A program made the translations under genes and the position numbers. From Zasmidium citrigriseum (taxonomy: Eukaryota; Ascomycota; Dothideomycetes; Mycosphaerellales; Mycosphaerellaceae), in the NCBI GenBank assembly GCA_002786025.1, contig NHNW01000020.1:434001-498000 (forward strand): a stretch of DNA of 64,000 bases, given 5' to 3'. This document shows positions 11,260 through 20,185 of this stretch, piece by piece. The notes beneath the pieces were generated by a model. It saw only the letters and a program-made list of their open reading frames with translations, was not told the DNA's origin and searched no databases. Positions within the stretch are counted from its first letter, which is position 1, and every line of letters starts with the position of its first letter.

Positions 11260-11788
11260 CTTGAGCGAGCGTGTATACGCAGATGAGAATGGTCACGGAG
11301 GTTCTGAGGTGGTTGGTACCTATAATTTACATTGCGGCCTGCCCTTTCCTTAAATACAGGCAGCAGGAACATCGGACCACGCGATCGAACACGAAGAATA
11401 CGACGAAGGCCAGACGAAGTGTTGTGCAATAAACAGAGACGAGGTGAAATGCCGTGCAGTGAGAAAGCGGAGACGGCGTATTCAATACGACGAGACGGAG
11501 TAGCGCAGGTCTTTGTGTAATTGGTGGAAAGGAGAGGGGAAAGGCTGCGGCCAAGGCTTTCACGTCACACTAGTCCTGCTCGCTCCTGCTCATTCGGAGC
11601 TCAGATGGTTTCTCTCCTTCTCCTCTTGGAATCATCGTTACATCTTCTTGAAAGTGCAGAAGCATACAAAAATCAAGATTGAACGCCTCATCTGCAGGCA
11701 GTGGCGTATGAAGTCTAATGGGGACCTCCCTCATTGTTGAAAATATCTCATTGGCAACTCAACCCGGACATGGACATGATACTCACCA
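11260..11788. other. Upstream region of the GH3 gene
   Basis: A 529-bp stretch that should contain the GH3 promoter. Only short overlapping frames without domain features were seen. Confidence 0.4.
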
Positions 11789-12463
11789 ATGCTCGACCAG
11801 CTTCTCGCTTCCTCTGCTCTGCGTGGCTCGACCCAACAGCCGTGTGACGTCCATTCTCTACTACGACTTGCCACAGAGTTGCAAATCCGAGCCGTGCTGG
11901 CCATCGCTTCTGACTCCAGAGATGTGAATCTGCACGGAGCGTTGCCAATCAGTACCGGACTCCATTGCCGCGCTCTTAAAACACGCAAGCATCCACGGCA
12001 ATATGAAAGCTCTCACGAACAAGCACTGGAATACCGTCTCTGGTCCGAGCTGAGATCATTTCTAAAGACTGTGCACTGGTCAGGATTGGTCGACTAATCG
12101 ATGACAGGCACCGAAACACATCACTTCCGGAAACTTCTTTGATCAGCTACAGACTCTAGCTCGGGCTCTGGGTCTTGGCAGGAAGCGCTCGACCATGAGT
12201 GGCGGATGCTTGATCTGGAATCGCACGCTCATTGGAGACCCCACTTGGCAGTGCAGGCAATCATGGCATGGCCACTAGTCATATCGAATGAATACATCAA
12301 GAGTCTCGAGCAGCGTCGTACGGAAGCTCGTGCGGTCCTTGCTTGCTATGCTACATCTTTGTATCGGCACAATGACTCCTGGCTCTTGGTAAGCACTGGA
12401 GTCCGCCTAGCCCTTTTGATCACGGTCCATGTTGGTCCATCCTGGATCAAGAGCTTCAACTGA
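11789..12463 (+). pseudogene. Relic resembling the C-terminal half of a zinc-cluster regulator
   Basis: Two open segments on the plus strand look like consecutive parts of one protein. The first (11789-12097) ends in EQALEYRLWSELRSFLKTVHWSGLVD. The second (about 12150-12463) reads through QEALDHEWRML, AIMAWPLVISNEYIKSLEQR and AVLACYATSLYRHNDSW. Order and spacing resemble the C-terminal region of many fungal Zn2Cys6 transcription factors (helical EYI..LEQRRPEA.VVLA.YA..L.R), judged from memory of that family. No Cys6 DNA-binding motif is visible upstream, the first segment stops before the second, and no splice pair joining them is obvious. A truncated gene remnant is the simplest reading. Confidence 0.4.
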
Positions 12464-12620
12464 CCTACGCAGATTGTGACTGGCGTTGCTCTGAAGTCGA
12501 CTGTGTAGATTTGGCGCATATACCTTAGCATTGTGTCACAACATAGGTATGCTACGATCAAATGGAATAATGAGTGCCAGCAAGCTGGTGATGCGGAAGT
12601 GACGTGAGGTGTCTGGTCTA

Positions 12621-12637
12621 TTCACTTCCCGAGTGAC
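12621..12637 (+). promoter_or_regulatory. Shortened copy of the family A upstream motif
   Basis: TTCACTTCCC followed by GAGTGAC lies about 120 bp before the ATG of the first family A gene. Other members have the same two ends with a CGCGCTAAGCAT core between them; here the core appears deleted. Confidence 0.4.
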
Positions 12638-12755
12638 GGCACTTATTGATGATGCAGTGGACCGACGCACGGCACAACACTTCAGAACCCCCAGCTACAA
12701 GACTACTCTTTCGGCACCGCCATTCGAGCCTGCCAAGACCATCCACGAGTCGAAA

Positions 12756-13292
12756 ATGTCAACACATCCTCAAGCCTCACCCAGCTCCTCCGAGATGGAA
12801 GACCTCATCAACCGGGTCCAGGACCTGCCCGCCGAGCTCTTCAACAATATCCTGGAACTGGTCTTCACCCTCGACAGCGACAACGGACCTCTCCTCAACA
12901 AAGCATACAAGCCACCAGTACAACTGCAAGTCGACTGCGCAAGTCGCAAGCGCTTCGCGGCCGAGTACTATTCGACCAAGATGTTTATCCTCTCCGCCGC
13001 AGACCTCGACCTCTTCACCAAGTTTCTCAAGTCACTCCCTAGAGATCAGCGCCTCTTGATCAAGCGGTTCCATGTTACCCGCACTCCTGACAACAAGTAC
13101 CGCCGCCTTTGCGAACCGATGAATGACTACATCCTGGGCGTTTGCGACACCCTGAGAGAGAACTGTGCTCAGGACGAGGCCTTGACAGCTGAGGAGAAAG
13201 TGCTGGAGTCGGATGCCGCTATTAGTACCTCGACATTGGTGGACTATGGCAACGGACATCTGAAGGGCGAGCTCTCGTGGGACTATTGGTAG
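12756..13292 (+). CDS. Family A member 1, small LPAELF (F-box-like) protein
   Basis: A 178-aa intronless protein and the first of nine related genes here. Shared layout: an LPAELFNNILDxVF segment resembling an F-box core; a PPxQLQVxRxTRxxFAxxYYSTxTF segment; an FxxFLxSLPRxHxLxIRxIH segment; a basic C-terminus. The second and third segments match in order the widespread fungal LPPEIRNxIY proteins (LLQxxRxIRxEAxxLYY). Here the first is QDLPAELFNNILELVF and the second ends AAEYYSTKMF. The start at 12756 adds 13 residues before the family-wide MxDL start at 12795. The C-terminus is more acidic than in its relatives. If it is an F-box it may recruit targets to SCF ligases; that is inference. Confidence 0.75.
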   Translation: MSTHPQASPSSSEMEDLINRVQDLPAELFNNILELVFTLDSDNGPLLNKAYKPPVQLQVDCASRKRFAAEYYSTKMFILSAADLDLFTKFLKSLPRDQRLLIKRFHVTRTPDNKYRRLCEPMNDYILGVCDTLRENCAQDEALTAEEKVLESDAAISTSTLVDYGNGHLKGELSWDYW

Positions 13293-13586
13293 TAATGGGG
13301 AGGGAGCGAAAGGGTCCCAGGGAGCCCTGAAGACTATTGTGAGAAGCGGATAGCAAGCGATGGCTGACGTCATGGGGAATTGAGTAAATGCATTAAGGTG
13401 GACGGCGATGAGGCGTGTTCTTGGGCTGTAGGAGTTCGCGCCCGTGTTTGAATACCGCGAGTGGTGGTATCTAGAACATGCAGGGTGATCCGGGCTCTGG
13501 CAAGGAGCCTAAGAGAATGTTTGGTAGGCCTCTATGACCATTTTCCTCCCTTAGCCACAAAGATCACTAGCCACAAACGTAGGTAG
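13293..13586. other. Spacer between family A members 1 and 2
   Basis: About 300 bp with no supported gene. It runs up to the upstream motif of member 2, and no transposon or RNA feature was seen. Confidence 0.4.
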
Positions 13587-13604
13587 CCGCGCTAAGCATG
13601 TGAC
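13587..13604 (+). promoter_or_regulatory. Family A upstream motif, gene 2
   Basis: CCGCGCTAAGCATGTGAC, about 107 bp before the ATG at 13711. It is the exact reverse complement of the core seen upstream of minus-strand gene A5, so the motif keeps one orientation relative to transcription. Confidence 0.65.
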
Positions 13605-13710
13605 AAACGGCGGGCTTGGCGACCCGCAGTACCTCAAACGAAGCGTCCTCCTGTCTTTCTGCATCTCCACCGCAATACCACACCACATCTTGAAAACCAG
13701 ACGTTTCAAG

Positions 13711-14214
13711 ATGAGCGAATTCATCGAAAGCCTCCACGCACTCCCGAAGGAGCTCTTCGACGAAATCGAGACCCTCGTCTTCGACAGCGATTACTCAAAC
13801 ATCCACATCGTCGTAGATGGCGAAGACGGATACGACCCACCAGCCGCGCTCCAAGTCAGCCGCGCTACCCGAGAACGTTTCGCCAGCGTCTACTACAGCA
13901 CCGCGACCTTCACCTTCTCCGACGACAACTTCGCCCTCCTGACGGACTTCCTCTACTCACTCCCTCGGGCGCACTGCCAGCTCATGCGCAAGATCCACAA
14001 TTCACGGGACGTCTCAATCATGCCAGCCCTTCCGCAGGACATGGCAGACCGTTTTTTGCGCGGGCAGATGTCTTTCATTCAGAGTGAGTGTGCCGATGGC
14101 CGTGTCGACACAGAGGCTACTTTCTCGATGAATGTGCTAGTGAAGAGGAGGAACAAGAGCATTGAGCAGAGGATCATTGAGCGCAAATTTCGCAAGTGCG
14201 GGTGGCATGACTGA
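13711..14214 (+). CDS. Family A member 2, small LPKELF protein
   Basis: A 167-aa intronless protein. The F-box-like segment is LHALPKELFDEIETLVFDSD. The second segment is PPAALQVSRATRERFASVYYSTATFTF, the best match to the family pattern among the three left-hand copies. The third is FLYSLPRAHCQLMRKIH. The C-terminal strand is ATFSMNVLVKRRNKS, corresponding to LxMxVxVR in other members, and the tail is strongly basic. The ATG at 13711 (MSEFIESLHALP) corresponds to the family start. Replacement of NNILD by DEIET makes this the most divergent F-box-like core of the nine. Function unknown. Confidence 0.72.
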   Translation: MSEFIESLHALPKELFDEIETLVFDSDYSNIHIVVDGEDGYDPPAALQVSRATRERFASVYYSTATFTFSDDNFALLTDFLYSLPRAHCQLMRKIHNSRDVSIMPALPQDMADRFLRGQMSFIQSECADGRVDTEATFSMNVLVKRRNKSIEQRIIERKFRKCGWHD

Positions 14215-14525
14215 GATAGATTGGTGAGTGTCGTCTTTTGGTGCAGAGGATGGGTTCGCAAGCTGACAGGAATTGCTAGGAATTGAGAGGAAGCAGGAAT
14301 AGGTGCATGGATTAAAAAAGGCTGAGTTCGTACGAGTCTGAGATTTCTGCCGGTGTTCATATCCATGTTTGGCGGTGTAGATGATCAACTGCTTCCATGA
14401 TCAATGCATCGTACGATGGCGCCATGCGAAACATGAGTAGACCACCAGTATATTTGCGACGGTTTGAAAGACTCGAGTTAATGTTTGAGTCACTCTCTAT
14501 TCGACTCTATTCACTTACCCCACTT
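14215..14525. other. Spacer between family A members 2 and 3
   Basis: About 310 bp without a supported gene. Short antisense frames run through it, but none resembles a known family. Confidence 0.4.
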
Positions 14526-14540
14526 CGCTAAGCATGTGAC
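14510..14540 (+). promoter_or_regulatory. Family A upstream motif, gene 3 (two-part)
   Basis: TTCACTTACCCC is followed directly by CGCTAAGCATGTGAC (14526-14540), about 104 bp before the ATG. Both parts of the motif are complete here and adjacent, as they are upstream of minus-strand members A5 and A9. Confidence 0.65.
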
Positions 14541-14643
14541 GGGAGCGACGAGCGCGACACATCACGCCCTCCAGTCCACATCTCGAAACTCCAACCCTCC
14601 AACTCCAAAAGGCAACGACGACGCACCAACTTCACCACGTACT

Positions 14644-15111
14644 ATGGATGAGCTTGCCCTCCGCGTTCAGGCGCTCCCTGCCGAACTCTTCAACGAGATC
14701 CTCGACCTCGTCTTCACGGTCAACGGCGATCCTGTCACGATCGACAAGAGCTACAAACCCCCAGCTCAACTCCAAGTCAGTCGCAGCACTCGTGCTTCTT
14801 TCGCCGCCCAGTACTACAGCACCACCACGTTCATCACCAAAGGCGGCTATATCCTCTTCGCCGACTTCATGGCATCCCTGCCGAGGGCGTACAGCCTGTG
14901 CATTCGCCACATCCACATTGGTAGTCAGGATACACCATTGTTCACCTGGGCCGTCCGCCCTAGGAAGGTCGAGGCGGTGATGAAAAAGGCTCGACGTCAG
15001 TACCAACTTACTGGTCGACTTGATCCTCAGACTAGGCTCTCGATGAAGCTGATTGTTCGGAAGCCGGAGGGAGATGTTCTGGAGGACGTGGAGCGTAGGT
15101 TGGGAGATTGA
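14644..15111 (+). CDS. Family A member 3, small LPAELF protein
   Basis: A 155-aa intronless protein and the shortest member. It opens MDELALRVQALPAELFNEIL, continues with YKPPAQLQVSRSTRASFAAQ and YYSTTTF, and has FMASLPRAYSLCIRHIHIG in the third segment. The C-terminal strand LSMKLIVRKPEGD matches the LEMxVxVRE strand of A5 and A9. Its closest lookalikes appear to be the minus-strand copies near 41 kb rather than its direct neighbours, judged by eye. The ATG follows a stop-free but ATG-less leader, so the start is well determined. Confidence 0.75.
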   Translation: MDELALRVQALPAELFNEILDLVFTVNGDPVTIDKSYKPPAQLQVSRSTRASFAAQYYSTTTFITKGGYILFADFMASLPRAYSLCIRHIHIGSQDTPLFTWAVRPRKVEAVMKKARRQYQLTGRLDPQTRLSMKLIVRKPEGDVLEDVERRLGD

Positions 15112-15294
15112 TCGGCATGGGGTCTTCTGCTTGATTGAGTCTTCCATATGTAAGTATTGCACTTCGTATATTGCGCGCACCTATGATTCTAATGTGAAGA
15201 AACAGGCGACAGAGCGGACACTGGAGACTACATGAAGGATTAGCAAGACGAACAGCTTAGCGGATTGGATTGTGATGAGAACTCGAGGATGTTC

Positions 15295-16535
15295 TCAGCG
15301 CTTGCTCAACCCATGCTTCATATAAGGACTCTCCTTGAAGTCCTCATAAGCCAGCATCATGTACGCATTCTTCGTGCTCATCACCGTCTCTTCCGCTCCT
15401 CTCTTCGCCACCTCATCACTATACTCCTTAACAATTTCTTCTTTCTTTGCCTCGCCACTTGTGACTTTCTTCACAATCTCGACGAAGTTGAAGGCATCTT
15501 GGATGGCGTGGTTGAGGCCTTGGCCTCGATATCTGGAGACAGTTAGTGATAGAGTGTTCTGGATTGTGGCTTTGAGACTTACGGAGGCATAGGATGCGCT
15601 GCGTCTCCAGCAAGAGTCACTCGCCCTTGCCGGCTATCCCACGGCTTTGCCACCCAGTAGCTAACATCAGCGTACGGAAGTCTGACGTCGCCCGGAATCC
15701 ATTCAATAGCAGATTTGAACGGCTCCTGAATCTTACTCCCCTTCTCCTTAACGATCTTCATCACATCGTCAGGACTGAGACTCGGATCTTTCTCACCCAT
15801 CCAGCACACAAAGAGGAAGTATACCCAGTCCTCAGGTTTGTCGGCATCAGGCACATCTTGGATACAGATGTAAGTGAAGAGTTCGGGGTGGATCATCATG
15901 GACCAAACCGGGTGTGCTGTTCGGACAAACTTCGACTTCTCAGCGTCGCGGTAGGAGAAGGTGGTGGAGAGGTGGACGATTCCCGTCAGTGGTTGAACGG
16001 AGGCTTCTTCTTGGCCAAAGAGCTGTTCGCGGACCTTGGAGCGTGGGCCGTCGGTACCTACTATCGTCGTGCCGGTACATTGTTGGCCGTTGGTGAAGTG
16101 TGCAGTTACCGTACCGTCGTCGTTGTAGGTAAGTCTCTCGCACTTGTGACCAGACTTCACATCAATCCCCTCCGCAATCAACCCCCTCAACTTCCGCCTG
16201 CTAACCCTTATCAACCGTCCCTCACTCACCAACTCCTTCAACACCTCCCCACTAATGCCATCATAAATCCGGCTCCCATTCGTCGGCGGCGTCACATAGT
16301 CCAACGTCTTGTCCACCGAAGCCTCCGAAATCACTCTCGCCATGATCTCTGGTGGGAGAAGTTTCTCCATCAGAGGAACGCCCCAGTGTACGCCCATGGT
16401 CCATTCTCGCGGGCGGTAGGTCCCGAGTTCTTCGGCTTCGAAGAGCGTGTAGGGGATGTTGGAGCGGCGGAGGCCGTGGGCGATGAGGAGGCCTGTGAGG
16501 CCGGCGCCGATTATGAGGATGTGTGGTTGGGACAT
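15295..16535 (-). CDS. FAD-dependent monooxygenase (salicylate-hydroxylase-like)
   Basis: A two-exon gene (15583-16535 and 15295-15532) encoding 396 aa. The 50-nt intron (GTAAGT...TCCAG, branch CACTAAC) sits inside the conserved GDAAHPMPPYRGQGLNHAIQD block and restores it exactly. The FAD-binding GxGxxG is IIGAGLTGLLIAHGL at residues 6-20, the DG motif is GTDGPRSKVR, and the GD motif is VTLAGDAAHP. This is a class A flavoprotein hydroxylase that would use NAD(P)H and oxygen on an aromatic or polyketide-like substrate; the substrate is unknown. I chose ATG 16535 because it gives MSQPHILIIGAG; the longer open frame to 16718 looks like leader. No secondary-metabolite backbone gene is adjacent. 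Confidence 0.9.
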
Positions 16536-17918
16536 CTTGAAATTGGGGGCTCTTGAGGGTGGGCCGATTCCTGAAAGTCGTTCCGATGGACTGCGAAGTC
16601 TCTGAATCGTCCTGCACGGTCTTTGCCTCCCTTCGCAAAATACACCCAGGGCTTCAATCCCACTCACACCTCCGGGAGATCTTCCGTTCCAAAGCTCTTC
16701 ACCTCTTAAATACCACAAGACCCTCTTAAATATCCTCTCCCATCCGAGACACCGTGAGATTTCCTCAAGATATCGAAATCAGAGAATAGTTCGTACAATC
16801 CTGCGGCGAGATTCCAGGTCTTCGGCCTTCCGTTGGGGTCGAGCGGTCAGACATGTGAGAGCTGCACCCCTCCTTCGGCGTTGGACGAGAGTTTGTTCCT
16901 GCATGATGGAAAAGTGGAATGGAAAGTGCGCACGGCTGGGATGGAAGCTGCTCTTTCCGCATTGGGAACATTCACTTGGTTTCTGGCAGGGATTGGGGTC
17001 AGCAGATCAGGGGATGTTGTTTTTGCGATCCTTTGATATGGTATATAAGAGCGATAGTTGTTAATCCGTATATTCCAATGCAAATGCTGATGAGGACTAG
17101 AAAGTCTCCGACTAACACATCGACAGCATCGAAAGTCATACCGTAAGAGCACATCAACACCATCATGCTCAAAAAACTCCTTCCTCCGCATGTCTGCTCT
17201 TCCCAAGGCTCAGCATTCACAACCGCTCCGATCGGTACAGCAGCACCTCTCAAAGGTCATATCGAACATCACCACCCTCAAAAGAATTCTCCTCTCGGCA
17301 CACCTCCTCCCAGCCTGACACCTTCCCGATCTCCCTCCCGATTCCCGAGCCCTTCTTCCCACCATTCACGCCGGTAATACAAGGCACCAGCTCACACCTC
17401 CTCATCAGCAACCCTTCAAAGCCCTCATCAAGCCGTACAACATGACCGCTTTGAGTCAACGACCATACCCCATGCCTCAAACCTCAGGTCCTGCGGGCTT
17501 CATTCAATGTCGCCATCCCCCTCCCCTCCTCTCGGCACAGAAGCCCCTATCCCCGGCCTCGCCACGCGGTACGGCGAGCATGACACAGGCAAACAAAAAT
17601 TTAGAGCCGCCGAACGCCATTCCAAACCGAAAGGCGCTATTGCCTATTGCGAGCATACAATAAATTGTGGCTTCACGGTCGCAAATGTGGCATACATTGC
17701 GGAGTTCGAAACATTGACAGAAGAGTAACTTTATAACTGTCATTACCTTAGCTGAAGGAGCAAACTTACTGTAACACCAACCACCATCATCAACACTATC
17801 CAGTAGCGAGGGATAAGCTTCAGGATTGACGACGACTACCACCTACCGACCGGCCAGCAAGGCTTGACAGCACCACCGCCACCACCAGCACCAGCACCTT
17901 CTGCAAGGCTTGGCTTTG
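16536..17918. other. 1.4-kb intergenic stretch
   Basis: A divergent intergenic region between the monooxygenase and the zinc-ribbon gene. Many short frames overlap on both strands, but none has recognisable domains or a consistent splice structure. A TATATAAG-like box lies near 17040. Confidence 0.4.
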
Positions 17919-19526
17919 ATGGAAAACGTCAACGAATGGTTACACAACAACAACGATCCCCCGATCGATCCGCGCTTGTTTGAGAATCTCGATGATATCG
18001 ATTTCTCGCAATGGACGAACGGGGATCTGGATCTGGGTCTCAACAGCGGCGATGGCGACAATGCGAAGGCGGAAGAGCAGCAGAAACCTGAACAGCCTCA
18101 TCAGCAAGACATATCGACGACGCCGGCGACCCACACACCAGGCTTCGCGCCGCCGTCAGGTCAACATCAACAGGCTGTTGCATCGACGCCGACAACCCAA
18201 GATCCGCATCTCACACAATGGCACCAGATCTCAACCTCAGATCTCAACTACGGCCTCCAGCAATACCACGTCACACCAGATCCCGATCTCACGCATCAAG
18301 ATCCCCATCACCACTACCCCGATCCGCCCACCGCCTCAGCACATTACACAAACCCCCAAAATCCGGCGTCGCAGTACCTGTCAGGGCCGTATCCACCCGA
18401 AGCAACAACGCAAAACATGTCCGGTGGTGGTTGGCAGCCAAATCCCTATTACCTGAATGGTGGCGATGGGAATGGCCAGCAGGACATGTTTGTCCCGCAG
18501 CAAACCGACTTTACGTTTTCGCTGGATGGAGATTTTGGGGCGCCGCTATTCCCACAGGCTGCGCATGATTCGACGCCGTTGTTTCCTGACAATGGACATG
18601 ATTCGACGCCGTTGTTTCCTGATCCGACTCCTTCTGAGCCTGATCCTGAGCCTCCTCGTGGAAGACAGAGTAGAGCCAAAGGTACTTCGAGCGGTGATGG
18701 AGGGAAAGAGAATCCGACATGTATCGACTGCGGCAAGAAATACCGCACGTCCAAGTCACCTGGTCGCTGCACGCGGTGCGGACAGAAATTTGAGCGAAGA
18801 GTTGCGCAGCCGTTCATGTATACCCTCGATCCGACGGTTCCTGACTTCCCGACCGCAAGGAGCAAGATTTTCTCGCCGATCGAAGGCCGACATGTTTATC
18901 AGGACGATGTTCTGCGATATGCCCAGGACCGGAATGCAGAGAACCATTTCGTGCAGCGACTGCTCGATGCGATCAACGTGGTGCAGACGACGGAGGCCGG
19001 GTGGGATACGTGGTCTGTCCGACAGCAGAAGACGTTTAATGAGAAAGCAAAGATGGAGGAGAATACTTACAACAACCCCCTCGTCACTGCCCGACTGCGC
19101 GCGCTGTATCGCGAGATCCTGAACTACCACCTCGGCGGCGACGCAGTTTACGCTGTCGGAGGCGACAACGGTGGCTACGCCGACGACCGCACTCTCCGCT
19201 TCTCGCAACGCATGACGGTCATCTGCGACGTGCTGCGCAAGAACAAGCGCGTCGTGATGGATGTTGTTGAAGGGAGGGGAGTGCAGGGTTTTGTGAGCAA
19301 TCCGAGGAAGTATCATGAGCGGAAGGCGAGTAATAATAATTGCAATGTGGAGAAGAAGAGGATTATGGAGAAGGGGAAGGAGATTGAGGCGGAGATGGGG
19401 AGTGTGGTTACGACGGGGACGAGGAAGGGGAAGAGGGGACGGGAGGATGATGGAGGGGAGGGGGCGAAGAAGAGGGCGAGGGAGGTGTACGAGCCTGAGT
19501 GGCTTGATGGGTATGAGCGGCTTTGA
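17919..19526 (+). CDS. Zinc-ribbon protein of unknown function
   Basis: A 535-aa intronless protein. The first 230 residues are Gln/Pro/His/Asp-rich and probably disordered. A 33-nt period repeats HDSTPLFPD twice in a row near residues 216-236. A four-cysteine ribbon, CIDCGKKYRTSKSPGRCTRC, follows near residue 268. The next 170 residues look globular: YTLDPTVPDFPTARSKIF, then helices including RLRALYREILNYHLGGDAV and RFSQRMTVICDVLRKNKR. The tail is basic (GTRKGKRGRE). The layout suggests a nuclear regulator, but I do not recognise the globular part. The open frame begins at a TTG at 17910; the first ATG is 17919. Confidence 0.75.
   Translation: MENVNEWLHNNNDPPIDPRLFENLDDIDFSQWTNGDLDLGLNSGDGDNAKAEEQQKPEQPHQQDISTTPATHTPGFAPPSGQHQQAVASTPTTQDPHLTQWHQISTSDLNYGLQQYHVTPDPDLTHQDPHHHYPDPPTASAHYTNPQNPASQYLSGPYPPEATTQNMSGGGWQPNPYYLNGGDGNGQQDMFVPQQTDFTFSLDGDFGAPLFPQAAHDSTPLFPDNGHDSTPLFPDPTPSEPDPEPPRGRQSRAKGTSSGDGGKENPTCIDCGKKYRTSKSPGRCTRCGQKFERRVAQPFMYTLDPTVPDFPTARSKIFSPIEGRHVYQDDVLRYAQDRNAENHFVQRLLDAINVVQTTEAGWDTWSVRQQKTFNEKAKMEENTYNNPLVTARLRALYREILNYHLGGDAVYAVGGDNGGYADDRTLRFSQRMTVICDVLRKNKRVVMDVVEGRGVQGFVSNPRKYHERKASNNNCNVEKKRIMEKGKEIEAEMGSVVTTGTRKGKRGREDDGGEGAKKRAREVYEPEWLDGYERL
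18564..18622 (+). repeat. Two tandem copies of a 33-nt coding repeat
   Basis: CATGATTCGACGCCGTTGTT begins at 18564 and again at 18597. The two units are identical over about 26 nt inside the zinc-ribbon gene and encode the doubled HDSTPLFPD. Confidence 0.75.
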
Positions 19527-20185
19527 TGCGTGGGTGTTGGTGGTGTGTTTTTGAGTACAGCGAAGGCGCTGTTGGTGTATCTGTCTGATGCTGGGTTGCT
19601 TGTTGATATGCTTTTGCATGTATGAGTAGTGTATTGTACTGTATGTTAGAGAAGCTGTTATGTGAGTGCTTTAGCAAGAACCATAGTACCAATTCCCGTC
19701 CACGACGTCTATGATGAGCCTCGAGACGGTGGCAATAGGCTAGAGGTGAGGTCGGCGGCAGGGATTGCTATAGGGCTCGACAGGCATCTTCAGGGCTGCG
19801 GGTGAAGCCCGAACCACCCCAGCATTCCCACATCCGTCTTTTCGAATCTGCTTGATGTCGTGATAGTCGCCACCAATGAAATAGATTGCTCATAGACTGA
19901 TGCGGATGGATTGCGGTTGATGACAGTTGGCGGACGAGAAGTTGGGCGAGAGCTTTGTTCGTGTCGGCAGCCAGGCCGATGTCGTGATTGTGAATTTGCT
20001 GGTGGAGACTGCTCTCCGCCAATGAGAGCGAGCCATTTTCTTTAGTAATGAACAATCGCGAGCCGATTAGTTTTTCGGCGTCTGAATGACCCTCGCCGCG
20101 ACCGCCACCTCCAGACACCCTCGAGCATAGAGAAATGCGATAGAAGAGAGCAGTGTTGGGCGGATTGGAACAGCACAGAGGCAGC
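19527..20185. other. Intergenic region upstream of sulfite reductase
   Basis: A 659-bp gap between two genes on the same strand. It should hold the terminator of the zinc-ribbon gene and the MET5 promoter. No supported gene was seen in it. Confidence 0.4.

Noticed and set aside
16536..16718. N-terminal extension of the FAD monooxygenase
   Set aside because: The extra 61 residues lack a targeting signal or similarity; the ATG at 16535 places the FAD motif at the usual position.
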